Shown one piece after another: positions 41,712 through 51,351 of a stretch of DNA of 64,000 nt. The notes under the pieces are model-generated. The model worked only from the letters and a program-made list of their open reading frames with translations, was not told the DNA's origin and did not search any database. Position numbers and translations under genes: made by a program. The stretch covers positions 3,410,001 through 3,474,000 of the forward strand of contig CP176050.1 of the NCBI GenBank assembly GCA_046199005.1, in the 5' to 3' direction. Each line of letters starts with the position of its first letter. The first letter of the stretch is position 1. This DNA comes from Ascidiimonas sp046199005 (GTDB lineage: Bacteria; Bacteroidota; Bacteroidia; Flavobacteriales; Flavobacteriaceae).

Positions 41712-44510
41712 TTATATCTCTAAAATATATTCCGCCAGACTCTTTTCATGAGGTAGTTCCATTTTCTTCCGAAGACGATACCGTTTTATTTCGACACTTC
41801 TGGGAGAGATATTGAGTAAGGGAGCTATTTCTTTTGAAGCGAGATTAAGTCTTAAATACGCACAGAGACGTAAATCATTAGGTGTCAGTGCAGGATGCTT
41901 TCTCTTGACCTTATCAAGAAAATCTTTGTCCGCATTATTAAAAGCATCCTTAAAGACATTCCAATTGTCTTCTTCATTAATATTTTGGTCGATGATACGC
42001 AATACGGACCGCACATCTACTCCATTTTCTTTGGAATTTTCAAGTGCTTTTTTAATCTGACCCAGAATTTCGTTCTTATTAATAAGATTCATTGTAGACA
42101 CTGCCAGTTCCCGATTCTTATTTTCGATATCTTGCCGCAATTGATCATTACGTATTTTCACCAGCTCCTGTTCGTTTGCCAGTTTCTGCAGTTCCAGTTT
42201 TTTGCTATTTTCCCGTATCAATTCGGCTTCTTGTTTGCGATAGTAAGAGCGGTAGGTGTAATGAATGAGGAAACCTAAAAGTATAAATAAAATTGCGTAT
42301 AAAACGAAGGCAGAAGTTGACAATGCCCAGGGTTTTGCAATAACAAAATTAAAAGAAGCAGCATCTGAAATACTGTTATTGCCAGACCTTGACCTAACCC
42401 TAAATGTATAATCACCCGCGGGGAGGTTCTCAAAATTCACATGATTTCCGCCCGTCCATTCACTCCAGGTCGTATGATACGGGTCTAACAAATACTGATA
42501 GTCTATTATTTGATATTTTTTGAATACCGGTGTTCCAAATTCAAAGGAAATGGAGTTATCTTTAAAAGAGAGTTCATTCTCTTTATCTAAAGATAATACA
42601 GCATGCGATCCATCTGCTTTCTTCTGCGTTACTTTATTTATAAAAATGCTATTTCGGTTGTTTTTATAGGATTCAAGATCCAGCAAAAAGTACCCGTTGG
42701 CCATACCAAATAAGTACTTTTGATCACTTAAGAGGTAAACATTCTCATACCCAGTGATTGTATTACGAATTGAAGCAGGAATAGAGATCGTATGTATTAC
42801 AGGTTCCTTGCTGAGTTTACCGGAGGTAATATAAACGATCTTGTCTTTAGTAAATACCCATAATTTGTTGTCTTTGGTTACCGCTGTTTTTCCAGAAATG
42901 TAGGTGTCGTTTTCAAACACCCTGGTCATCAATGTATCCTTTATAAAACTGTCATCTCCCTCATTGTATTTTAATACTCCCTCTTTAAAAGCGTAATAAA
43001 TTGCGTCGTTATATTTTAAGATACTGGCTGCCTTTCCCTTTTTGGGGGCTTCATATTTTTTCCAATTCACAACAGTTTGAAATTCTTCATCGAATTTTAT
43101 CTGATAAACTCCCTTGTATTCGTGACTCATAAAAGCTTGCTGCTCATTAGCCATCTCAAAGTGTTTGGAAGAAAAATCAAAACCGTTAATCTTATTAGCG
43201 TAGACCCATTCACCGTTTGTCCTTTTCAAAATGCTAAATCCTTCATACTCTCCTTGAATCAACATATCGGGTCTCGACGGTATCTGAGTGAAATTCCAAA
43301 CACCAGAAGAACTATTCAATAAGGTAGCAGTATTACCCTCTATTAGGTAGGTCCCCAGATCATGACCACAGAAAAGAACGTCATCATAACTTAACAATGA
43401 CCAAACTTGTCCCGCCGTGCCTTCAATTAACCTGAAACTTTCTCTGGAATCATTAATTCTTATGAAAAGCCCCTGGTTAGTACCAATATAGAGATTACCA
43501 TGATGAAAAGCGGAAGCATAAACGGTACCGAGTATCCCAGAGTCATCACTGAAAGACCTTATTGCAGCGGTAAGATTGATGCAATTGATACCGTTATCCA
43601 ATCCTGCCCAAAGATTTCCTACCGCATCTTCATAAAGTGAAAGTACGGTGTTATTTGCTAGTCCTTCTGATTGCTTTATCCAGTCGGTAAGTACTCCTTG
43701 AGAACTAAGTAGTAAAATCCCTCTTGATATCGTGCCAATAGCAAATGAACCATCTTTAAGTTGCAAGCTGCTGTATGCATTTGCCTCCTCCAGAATCGTA
43801 GCTGCTTCTATTTGCCATCGCTCGATGACACCACTTTTATAAGTAAAAAAACCGTCATTTCGGGTATGGATCAAAAATCCTTCCGGCGTATTAAAAATAT
43901 TGATAATTCGATTTTTGACGATTTCAGGAGCAGAAGAAATCAACTGATAATTTCCATTTTTAATTTCATACAGTAATTGATCATTCGACTGAAAGAAAAC
44001 AGAATCGCCCACCTTAAAAATTTTCAAGACCCCCGATTCGGGAGTGATACTGTCTATTTTTTCGGTTGATGAATTGTACAAATAAATACGGTCTAAAGAC
44101 TGGAAGAGTATCCATTTATCATAGGCGATAATACCCCAGAATTGCTCCTCATCGATTATTTGTTCTTTTATTTGATCACTCAAAGAATGGTATAACAGTC
44201 GTTTGGCATCATCAAAATACCAGTAACCAAACTCCATGTAAGCGCCTGTATAAATACGATCTCCTACTGCCCTAACCGATCTTACGATAGTTTCGTTAGG
44301 TGAAGGGTACAACCTCCATTTTTCTCCACTAAAATGTAATAAGCCTTCATTGTTGGCTGCAAAAATGTGTTTATCTGAATTCTGAGAAAGCATCCAATTC
44401 TGATTGCCACCACCATATTCATTCGGACTGTATTCAACAATAGGCGGCAAGTCCTGACCGTATGATAGGAATACCAAAAGCCAACATATAGCGCCTATAG
44501 AACGTTTCAT
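41712..44510 (-). CDS. propeller/Y_Y_Y sensor with LuxR-type HTH (one-component regulator)
   Basis: 932 aa. Signal peptide (RSIGAICWLLVFLSYGQ), a periplasmic beta-propeller of two-component-regulator type (about 30-620; repeats such as GNLWAGLDNGINCINL), Y_Y_Y domain (about 640-735, YQYLLDPYHTTWSEW, GDYTFRVRSR), a single membrane helix (about 745-765), coiled coil and a cytoplasmic LuxR-like HTH (TPNDLRLCAYLRLNLASKE, ISPRSVEIKRYRLRKKM). Links a periplasmic sugar signal directly to DNA binding without a kinase. It is 5 bases after the SSS symporter and 84 bp before bglX. Confidence 0.88.
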   Translation of the reverse strand: MKRSIGAICWLLVFLSYGQDLPPIVEYSPNEYGGGNQNWMLSQNSDKHIFAANNEGLLHFSGEKWRLYPSPNETIVRSVRAVGDRIYTGAYMEFGYWYFDDAKRLLYHSLSDQIKEQIIDEEQFWGIIAYDKWILFQSLDRIYLYNSSTEKIDSITPESGVLKIFKVGDSVFFQSNDQLLYEIKNGNYQLISSAPEIVKNRIINIFNTPEGFLIHTRNDGFFTYKSGVIERWQIEAATILEEANAYSSLQLKDGSFAIGTISRGILLLSSQGVLTDWIKQSEGLANNTVLSLYEDAVGNLWAGLDNGINCINLTAAIRSFSDDSGILGTVYASAFHHGNLYIGTNQGLFIRINDSRESFRLIEGTAGQVWSLLSYDDVLFCGHDLGTYLIEGNTATLLNSSSGVWNFTQIPSRPDMLIQGEYEGFSILKRTNGEWVYANKINGFDFSSKHFEMANEQQAFMSHEYKGVYQIKFDEEFQTVVNWKKYEAPKKGKAASILKYNDAIYYAFKEGVLKYNEGDDSFIKDTLMTRVFENDTYISGKTAVTKDNKLWVFTKDKIVYITSGKLSKEPVIHTISIPASIRNTITGYENVYLLSDQKYLFGMANGYFLLDLESYKNNRNSIFINKVTQKKADGSHAVLSLDKENELSFKDNSISFEFGTPVFKKYQIIDYQYLLDPYHTTWSEWTGGNHVNFENLPAGDYTFRVRSRSGNNSISDAASFNFVIAKPWALSTSAFVLYAILFILLGFLIHYTYRSYYRKQEAELIRENSKKLELQKLANEQELVKIRNDQLRQDIENKNRELAVSTMNLINKNEILGQIKKALENSKENGVDVRSVLRIIDQNINEEDNWNVFKDAFNNADKDFLDKVKRKHPALTPNDLRLCAYLRLNLASKEIAPLLNISPRSVEIKRYRLRKKMELPHEKSLAEYILEI

Positions 44511-44514
44511 TTAA

Positions 44515-46164
44515 TTAGGAGAAATAAATGTAAATACCAATTACCGTAATAATTATACCTAAACCTACAGGTTTCAAAAATCTGTAAGGGGTAATTTCTA
44601 CCTGTTGCGTATAAGGAAGCTCAAAGGCTTCTTTACGAGGCTTGATAGCTCCAATAATCAACATGATGATCACGTTTAGCACAAATAAAATGGCCATAAC
44701 GTGAAGAAAATGCGGATAAGCAAGTGATTCAACTTCGCTCAGTCTTGTAGGATCTGTGATACCGGAATCTTTTGCTGCTGTTACTGCTTTGTCAATAAAA
44801 TAAGGTTTAAGAACAAATTGACTCACCGAATACAAAACTACTCCGGAGATTATACCAACTTTAGCAGCCAGTGCAGGAACTCTTTTTGTAAGGTACCCCA
44901 CCACAATAATGGTCAAGATAGGAATACTATAACAGCCATTTACTTCTTGAAGATACCCAAAAAGACCATCTGGGGCATTGGCTATAAATGGAGCGATCAC
45001 CATCGAAAGGACCGCCAGAAATATTCCGAATGCCTTTCCGTATTTTACAATCGTAAGTTCTGAAGCTTCTCTATTTATATACTGTTTGTAAATATCGATA
45101 CCGAATAAGGTCACTGAGCTGTTAAGCGCACTATTAAAGGAACTAAGAATAGCACCAAATAAGACCGCTGCAAAAAAGCCCACTAAAGACAACGGCAGCA
45201 CGGTATTTACCAGTTTGGGATATGCCTGATCTGGAATTTCGAGATTACCACCAAAAATATGAAAAGCAATCACTCCCGGAAGCACCACGATCAGCGGTCC
45301 GAGAATTTTGATGAAAGCAGCCAACAACAACCCTTTCTGACCTTCTTTAAGATTCTTTGCAGCCAGTGCTCTTTGGATGATAGCCTGATTCGTTCCCCAA
45401 TAAAATAGCTGCACCAGCATCATCCCCGTAAAAATCGTACTAAACGGCACATAACTGGTTTCCTTTCCTATAGAATCAAATTTATCAGGATTTGAGGTAA
45501 CCAATGTATTCAATCCTTCAAATAAATTCCCGTCACCAATGTACATGAGTCCAAAGACAGGAATCATGATGCCCCCTATTAGTAAACCAATTGCATTTAC
45601 TGTATCTGATACTGCCACCGCCTTCAATCCGCCAAAAACCGCATATATAGAACCAATAATTCCTATGCCCCATACACATAACCATATGGCGGAGGTATGT
45701 GAGATTCCAAATTCTTCAGGGATGTTAAACATCGTGACAATTGCGAGTGATCCTGAGTACAAGACGATAGGTAAAAAAACAACTACATAACCAGACAAGA
45801 AAAGCATCGATGTGATTGTTTTCGTGGTAGTATCGTACCGGTCTTTTAAAAACTGAGGAACCGTAGTGATCCCTCCTTTCAAATACCTAGGTAATAAAAA
45901 AACCGCGGTCACTACCATAGCGATCGCAGCTAAGGTTTCCCAGGCCATGACCAGAATCCCTTGCTCGTATGCCTGACCATTCAAGCCGACAATCTGTTCT
46001 GTGGAAAGATTTGTTAACAGCAGTGACCCTGCAATAACTCCTGCCGTCAAACTACGTCCACCTAAAAAGTAACCATCTGAAGAAGATTCATCTGTTTTTC
46101 GTGTTGCAAAATAGGAAATAACTGCTACGAGGAGAGTAAAACCAGCAAACGTAATAATTGCCAT
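44515..46164 (-). CDS. sodium:solute symporter (SSS family, SGLT-like)
   Basis: 549 aa with about 14 membrane segments. SSS/SGLT features: GYFLGGRSLTAGVIAGSLLLTN near the N-terminus, GLKAVAVSDTVNA, YWGTNQAIIQRALAAKNLKEGQKG, and the Na+ site helix AAVLFGAILSSFNSALNSS. First gene of the operon with the propeller regulator and bglX; likely imports the sugar released by the beta-glucosidase together with Na+. Confidence 0.9.
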   Translation of the reverse strand: MAIITFAGFTLLVAVISYFATRKTDESSSDGYFLGGRSLTAGVIAGSLLLTNLSTEQIVGLNGQAYEQGILVMAWETLAAIAMVVTAVFLLPRYLKGGITTVPQFLKDRYDTTTKTITSMLFLSGYVVVFLPIVLYSGSLAIVTMFNIPEEFGISHTSAIWLCVWGIGIIGSIYAVFGGLKAVAVSDTVNAIGLLIGGIMIPVFGLMYIGDGNLFEGLNTLVTSNPDKFDSIGKETSYVPFSTIFTGMMLVQLFYWGTNQAIIQRALAAKNLKEGQKGLLLAAFIKILGPLIVVLPGVIAFHIFGGNLEIPDQAYPKLVNTVLPLSLVGFFAAVLFGAILSSFNSALNSSVTLFGIDIYKQYINREASELTIVKYGKAFGIFLAVLSMVIAPFIANAPDGLFGYLQEVNGCYSIPILTIIVVGYLTKRVPALAAKVGIISGVVLYSVSQFVLKPYFIDKAVTAAKDSGITDPTRLSEVESLAYPHFLHVMAILFVLNVIIMLIIGAIKPRKEAFELPYTQQVEITPYRFLKPVGLGIIITVIGIYIYFS

Positions 46165-46284
46165 AAATACAAATTTGAATGCTCTAATATAATAGATTAT
46201 TCAGTTGTATAGGAAAAAAAACGATAAAACCCGTCTATTGTATAGGTGATGTATAGTTCAAATTACGATATATTTTCTGCTATA

Positions 46285-46560
46285 TCAAACGATTTCTGCA
46301 CTAAGACCTGCCTGCAATAATTTACTGCAACGTGGCTTTAGATCTTCGTACGGACCTGTTTTTACGGTGCATTTTCCTTTGTAGTGAACAATGATGGAGC
46401 ATTGCTCTGCTTGTTCCGGAGTATGGTCACAAGTGTTTATTAATGTCTCGATCACGTGATCGAACGTGTTGACATCATCATTGAAAAGAACTATTTCATT
46501 TTGCTTATCGATCTCCTCTAAAATGAGCAGATCTTCCAAACTTTTTTCCTGCGTACTCAT
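46285..46560 (-). CDS. clpS: ATP-dependent Clp protease adaptor ClpS
   Basis: 91 aa. N-degron-binding fold with VLFNDDVNTFDHVIETL (Asn/Asp pocket residues N-D-D) and HYKGKCTVKTGPYEDL. Delivers N-end-rule substrates to ClpA/ClpC. 16 bp after the prmA gene; same strand. Length normal. Confidence 0.93.
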   Translation of the reverse strand: MSTQEKSLEDLLILEEIDKQNEIVLFNDDVNTFDHVIETLINTCDHTPEQAEQCSIIVHYKGKCTVKTGPYEDLKPRCSKLLQAGLSAEIV

Positions 46561-46575
46561 CTGGGGAATTTTTTG

Positions 46576-47403
46576 CTAATTTACGTATTTTAAAGAAACC
46601 CAAGAATTCTTCTCCAGTTTTTCAGTCAATTTTAACGAAAGTTTCGCACAACATTCGTCGATTACCGGAATGTCTTTTTCGTAGAATCCGCTTAAAAGTA
46701 ATATGCCATTATCCATAAGTGCTTCTGCATATACAGACATATCATTTAATAGAATGTTTCGATTGATATTAGCTATAATAAGATCGTATTTCCGATCTTT
46801 CAGCAGTGTTGCATCTCCTTCATAGACAGAGATACGTTTGCAATCGTTGCGTGCTGCATTTTCTATAGAATTTTGAAAGCACCAATTGTCGATATCAATG
46901 GCATCGACCGCTTCTGCGCCTTTCATTTCTGCCAGTATCGCCAAAACGCCCGTACCGCACCCCATGTCTAACACCTTTTTACCAGCTACATCTATATTTA
47001 GAAGGTGTTGTATCATCATATGAGTAGTTTCATGATGACCTGTACCAAAACTCATTTTTGGTTCAATAACAATATCAAAATCTACAGAGCTTTTGTCATG
47101 AAAAGGTGCTCTTACCATACATTGGTCGTTAACGATAATAGGATGAAAATTTTTCTCCCATTCTTCATTCCAGTTTTCCTGTTCGATCTCTTTATAAGAA
47201 AATGAGATTTCAAATGATGGATTCTTAAGAAATGATACTGCTTCCACAAGTTCCGGTTTCCAGTCTTCCTCAGGGATATAAGCCAGTAAACCATCCTCTT
47301 CGAAAAGAAAACTTTCAAAACCAACAGCTCCAAGTTCGGCAGCAAGAATATCTTCTCCCGGATCTTTTGGCGTAACCGTAAACTTATATTCAATATAATT
47401 CAT
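46576..47403 (-). CDS. prmA: ribosomal protein L11 methyltransferase
   Basis: 275 aa from ATG 47403 (MNYIEYKFTVTP); the upstream TTG would add three residues inside the previous stop region. An N-terminal small domain, then a Rossmann methyltransferase: PKMSFGTGHHETTHMMIQ, VLDMGCGTGVLAILAEMKGA (SAM-binding) and LIIANINRNIL. Trimethylates L11. ATG sits one base after the GNAT stop, so it is coupled. Confidence 0.95.
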   Translation of the reverse strand: MNYIEYKFTVTPKDPGEDILAAELGAVGFESFLFEEDGLLAYIPEEDWKPELVEAVSFLKNPSFEISFSYKEIEQENWNEEWEKNFHPIIVNDQCMVRAPFHDKSSVDFDIVIEPKMSFGTGHHETTHMMIQHLLNIDVAGKKVLDMGCGTGVLAILAEMKGAEAVDAIDIDNWCFQNSIENAARNDCKRISVYEGDATLLKDRKYDLIIANINRNILLNDMSVYAEALMDNGILLLSGFYEKDIPVIDECCAKLSLKLTEKLEKNSWVSLKYVN

Positions 47404-47404
47404 C

Positions 47405-47932
47405 TTAATCAATTAAAGATCGTTTCATTAATAGATCTGTTTGTTTGTCATTTCCCAAGATAAATTCATGAGATCCAAATTTTTTGAAATTATACTTTTG
47501 ATAAAAACGAATAGCGGCCTCATTTTTTTCCCAAACTCCCAGCCAAATAAAAGACACTTCTTGTTTTACAGCCCATTCAATGGCAAAATTCATTAGAAAA
47601 TGCCCAAGACCTTTTCTCTGGTATTCTTTTAAAACGTAAATACGCTCAAGTTCTACACAGTTTTGATCTTTTAACTCATTTTGAGCATCGCCTTTATTTA
47701 ACTTAAGATATCCCTGTATTCTATCTTTCAGTTTAAGAAAATAGAAGAACGACTTACTATTTCTCAACTCCTTCTCCAGCTGTTCTCTATTGAAGGCTTT
47801 GATCAAATAATTAGTAAGATCTTCACTCGTATTATCTTCTGAAAATTTCTCTGAAAAAGTTTGAATACTAAGTTGTCTCAATACCTCCAGCTCTTCTATA
47901 CTAACCTTATGTAAAGCGGGTTTTGAAAGCAT
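47405..47932 (-). CDS. GNAT family N-acetyltransferase
   Basis: 175 aa with the acetyl-CoA-binding A motif VLKEYQRKGLGHFLMNFAIEWA (Q/R-x2-G-x-G/A) and B-motif region LGVWEKNEAAIRFYQKYNFKKFGSHEF. Substrate unknown; the RimI-like size could mean protein or small-molecule acetylation. Sits between tpiA (2-bp gap) and prmA. Confidence 0.9.
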   Translation of the reverse strand: MLSKPALHKVSIEELEVLRQLSIQTFSEKFSEDNTSEDLTNYLIKAFNREQLEKELRNSKSFFYFLKLKDRIQGYLKLNKGDAQNELKDQNCVELERIYVLKEYQRKGLGHFLMNFAIEWAVKQEVSFIWLGVWEKNEAAIRFYQKYNFKKFGSHEFILGNDKQTDLLMKRSLID

Positions 47933-47934
47933 CT

Positions 47935-48684
47935 TTATATAGCAGCAACGATGGCCGCGAAGTCTTTTGCTTTTAATGATGCCCCTCCAATAAGACCTCC
48001 ATCTACATCGGGCTTTGAGAATATCTCTTTTGCATTCGCCGGTTTCACACTACCGCCATAAAGTATAGACACACTAGCAGCCAGCGTCTTATCGTATTTG
48101 TCACTTAAGGTCTTACGAATAAATTGATGCATTTCCTGAGCCTGTTCAGGTGAAGCAGTTTCCCCGGTTCCTATGGCCCAAACAGGTTCGTAGGCGAGCA
48201 CTATCGATTCCCAGGCAGCGGCATCCAGATGAAACAGTGCATTTTTTAGCTGGCCTTCTACAATCGAAAAATGATTGTTTTTCTTACGATCTTCTAACTC
48301 TTCGCCAAAGCAAAAAATAATACGCATATCATTATCTAAAGCTGCATTTACCTTTTTGGCTAACAATTCATCATTTTCGCCAAAGTAAGCTCTACGCTCT
48401 GAATGACCCAGAATTACGGTGCTTACTCCTATACTTTTTAACATCCCGGCGGATATTTCTCCAGTATATGCACCATTGGATGCAAAATGCATATTCTGTG
48501 CGATCACTTCTATACCTTTAAGACGACAGGTTTCATAAGCACGATACAAGTTGGTAAAAGCAGGAGCGATCATAACTTCAGCATCAGAAGAAGTAAGTGT
48601 ATTTTGTAATTCGGTAATCAAAGCTTCAGTTTCACCCAGGTCATTATTCATTTTCCAGTTGCCTGCAACAATTTTATTTCTCAT
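47935..48684 (-). CDS. tpiA: triose-phosphate isomerase
   Basis: 249 aa TIM barrel with all catalytic residues: NWKMN (Lys), VILGHSERRAYFGE (electrophile His), LAYEPVWAIGTGETA (catalytic Glu and flexible loop) and ILYGGSVKPANA (phosphate gripper). Interconverts DHAP and glyceraldehyde 3-phosphate. Confidence 0.97.
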   Translation of the reverse strand: MRNKIVAGNWKMNNDLGETEALITELQNTLTSSDAEVMIAPAFTNLYRAYETCRLKGIEVIAQNMHFASNGAYTGEISAGMLKSIGVSTVILGHSERRAYFGENDELLAKKVNAALDNDMRIIFCFGEELEDRKKNNHFSIVEGQLKNALFHLDAAAWESIVLAYEPVWAIGTGETASPEQAQEMHQFIRKTLSDKYDKTLAASVSILYGGSVKPANAKEIFSKPDVDGGLIGGASLKAKDFAAIVAAI

Positions 48685-48749
48685 GATCTTATATTTCGTT
48701 AATTGTTATGTTGATTTTGTTGAGTAATAAATCTAAATAGATTATTGTG

Positions 48750-49844
48750 TTAATATGTTAGTTCGTCCAGGTCGTTGTAATGAAGTTTCTGGAGAATAGT
48801 CCCTTTTTTAAGACGGACCACCGCCGGATTAGATCTAACGATCGTTTTTAAGGTGGTCTGATCTGTAAAATAAAAGTCAAAATCCAACTGAAACTTTTCT
48901 TTGATCTGCGCTACCTGCGCACCCGAAGATGCAGACATTCCAATAACCAGATATCCATTTTTGGCAGCCTGATCGGCAACCTCTTTCAGTTTTGCAAATC
49001 CCTCTTCTGAAGATTTCGAGAGGTCATACGAGATCACCATTAACAATTTCCCTTCGTTCAACATCTCTTCGGCGAAGTCTTCTCCGTCTTTTTCGATGGT
49101 GAAATCATGTACCGGTGGTTCGTAACCTGCCTGAACCAGCGTGGTTTCCACCCCAATAAATTCTCCATCCACCGATGGGTAGTCGCCCGGAGTTGTAATA
49201 ATCTTCTCCTCTCCGTTCACGTTAAATTTCCAGACATATTCATAAATTGGTTTTGGCGCACCTTCAGGAATGGTCATGTTCTTCATTATATTAGAACCTT
49301 CTTTATATGCTCTGAAATCAATTACAGGGAGATGATTGAGCACATGATTCGCAAACGTGATGCACGCGAGCAAGCTTAAAACGGAAGTGAAGGTGGCAAA
49401 TCTTTTGGCGATTAAAGGCTTGATGTATTTTTTAAAAAAGAAAAGTATCAATATCATGAATAGCAATACGACGTCTTTACCAAACGATTCCCAGGGAGTA
49501 AGTTTAACAGCGTCGCCAAAGCAGCCGCAATCCGTTACCTTATTGTAATAAGCCGAGTAGAATGTAAGAAAAGTAAAGAATACGATCATCAACAGTAAAC
49601 TCCACAGCGTAAACTTTGGTTTAAATCCTGTGAGTAACATCACGCCTAAAACAACCTCTGCAATAACTACAGCTAAGGCAATGTAGAGCGCATACGGTTC
49701 AAAAAACGGTAAATTTAAAACTGCCTGACTAAAATACTCTTCAAGTTTAAACGAAAAGCCTACAGGATCATTCAATTTCACAAAACCACTAATGATGAAT
49801 AAAACACCTACAAAAATGCGCAATACCTGTACTAACCATTTCAT
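48750..49844 (-). CDS. DoxX/MauE-like membrane protein with thioredoxin-like C-terminus (BT_3928 type)
   Basis: 364 aa. Four-helix DoxX-like membrane part (about 1-140; MKWLVQVLRIFVGVLFIISG, EVVLGVMLLTGF, a CGCFGDAVKLTPWESFGKD motif with a Cys pair), a fifth helix at about 150-165, then a soluble C-terminal domain resembling the thioredoxin fold without a CxxC (KLLMVISYDLSKSSEEG, YLVIGMSASSG). Probably a redox-linked envelope protein (inference). Same strand as the tpiA group. Confidence 0.8.
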   Translation of the reverse strand: MKWLVQVLRIFVGVLFIISGFVKLNDPVGFSFKLEEYFSQAVLNLPFFEPYALYIALAVVIAEVVLGVMLLTGFKPKFTLWSLLLMIVFFTFLTFYSAYYNKVTDCGCFGDAVKLTPWESFGKDVVLLFMILILFFFKKYIKPLIAKRFATFTSVLSLLACITFANHVLNHLPVIDFRAYKEGSNIMKNMTIPEGAPKPIYEYVWKFNVNGEEKIITTPGDYPSVDGEFIGVETTLVQAGYEPPVHDFTIEKDGEDFAEEMLNEGKLLMVISYDLSKSSEEGFAKLKEVADQAAKNGYLVIGMSASSGAQVAQIKEKFQLDFDFYFTDQTTLKTIVRSNPAVVRLKKGTILQKLHYNDLDELTY

Positions 49845-49867
49845 ATACTATCTCTTTTTGGAGTCGT

Positions 49868-50407
49868 TTATGCTGCTTCCATGAGTATTAAAGCAAATAC
49901 CGCATAGTTTATCATATCCTGATAATTGGCATCTATCCCTTCACTCACAATAGTTTTGCCCTTGTTATCTTCTATCTGTTTCACACGTAACAATTTTTGC
50001 AAAATAAGGTCTGTTAAAGAACTAATACGAAGTTCCCTCCAGGCTTCTCCATAATCATGATTCTTGTTCTCCATAAGCGCCTTTGTTTCAGACACTTGCT
50101 GATCATAGGCATTCATAGCCTCTTCGAAGGAAAGATCTGGTTGTTCTGCCACACCTTTTTCCAATTGAATCAAAGCCATTAATGAATAGTTTATAATACC
50201 GATAAATTCTGAAGCCTCATCTTCATTTACCCTTCTGGTTTCGTTCTCTTGAAGACTTCTGATGCGTTGCGCTTTGATAAAAATCTGATCGGTTAATGAG
50301 GGAAGGCGAAGTATGCGCCAGGCGCATCCGTAATCTTTCATTTTATTCACAAACAAATCCCGACAAGTACTAATGACTTTGTCATATTGTTTTGACGTAT
50401 TCTGCAT
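49868..50407 (-). CDS. DUF1599 domain protein
   Basis: 179 aa with an internal duplication. Both halves contain the same MKDYG-A-WR-LR-SLTD pattern (FVNKMKDYGCAWRILRLPSLTDQ and MENKNHDYGEAWRELRISSLTDL), followed by a QxxxRI.R.-type helix. The repeat arrangement is the mark of DUF1599. Function unknown. Its upstream region is shared with the divergent folP gene. Confidence 0.9.
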   Translation of the reverse strand: MQNTSKQYDKVISTCRDLFVNKMKDYGCAWRILRLPSLTDQIFIKAQRIRSLQENETRRVNEDEASEFIGIINYSLMALIQLEKGVAEQPDLSFEEAMNAYDQQVSETKALMENKNHDYGEAWRELRISSLTDLILQKLLRVKQIEDNKGKTIVSEGIDANYQDMINYAVFALILMEAA

Positions 50408-50517
50408 GCTTTTGTTTGTATTTTGCGTAAATTTCGCTTAAAATTTCGAATTGGTCAAAGTTCGGACTTTAAAGTTCAATTTTTTTTCAAATACTTTATA
50501 AACCACGAATTCAGGAC

Positions 50518-51351
50518 ATGAATATTAACTGCAAGGGAAACCTTATTGACCTGACGACACCTAAAATCATGGGGATTCTTAACGTGACTCCTGATTCCTT
50601 TTACGACGGGGGACGCTATGCAAATGAAGCAAGTATTCTTAAAAGAGCTCAGCTTATGGTAAAAGAAGGGGCACACTTCATTGACATTGGCGGATACAGT
50701 TCAAGACCCGGCGCTAAAGATATCAGTACAAAAGAGGAATTAGCAAGAGTGCTTCCGGTGGTCGAGATGCTTACCGGTGAATTCCCTGAAATCCCTCTTT
50801 CCATAGATACCTTTCGCAGTGAAGTTGCCGGAAAATGTATAGAAGCGGGTGCCGCTGTGGTGAATGATATCTCAGCGGGAATGAAAGATGGGAATATGAT
50901 GTCCCTAATCGGTACTGAAAACGTCCCTTACATTCTTATGCACATGCAAGGCACACCCCAGACCATGCAAAACAATCCTGGTTATAAAGATCTGCTGAAA
51001 GAGCTTTTATTTTTCTTTTCTGAGCGGATCGCAACAGCAAGGTCATTTGGTATTAATGATCTGATCATTGATCCTGGTTTTGGATTTGGGAAAACCCTTG
51101 AACACAACTATGAATTACTCTCAAAACTAGAACTTTTTCATGCTACCGAAGTTCCTGTTTTGATTGGAGTGAGCCGAAAATCAATGATTTGGAAAGCTCT
51201 GGAGGTCAAAGCCGAAGATGCATTAAACGGGACTTCGGTTTTGCATACCATCGCCTTACAAAAGGGAGCGCATATTCTTCGAGTACACGACGTTAAAGAA
51301 GCCAAAGAATGCATTACGCTTTCCCAATTATTAACAAAAGAAGCGCAATGA
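50518..51351 (+). CDS. folP: dihydropteroate synthase
   Basis: 277 aa TIM barrel with the DHPS signature (MGILNVTPDSFYDGG, HFIDIGGYSSRPGAKDIS, VNDISAG, DPGFGFGKT, LIGVSRKSMI). Condenses p-aminobenzoate with hydroxymethyl-dihydropterin diphosphate in folate synthesis; the sulfonamide target. The ATG of the next gene overlaps its stop (ATGA). Confidence 0.96.
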   Translation: MNINCKGNLIDLTTPKIMGILNVTPDSFYDGGRYANEASILKRAQLMVKEGAHFIDIGGYSSRPGAKDISTKEELARVLPVVEMLTGEFPEIPLSIDTFRSEVAGKCIEAGAAVVNDISAGMKDGNMMSLIGTENVPYILMHMQGTPQTMQNNPGYKDLLKELLFFFSERIATARSFGINDLIIDPGFGFGKTLEHNYELLSKLELFHATEVPVLIGVSRKSMIWKALEVKAEDALNGTSVLHTIALQKGAHILRVHDVKEAKECITLSQLLTKEAQ

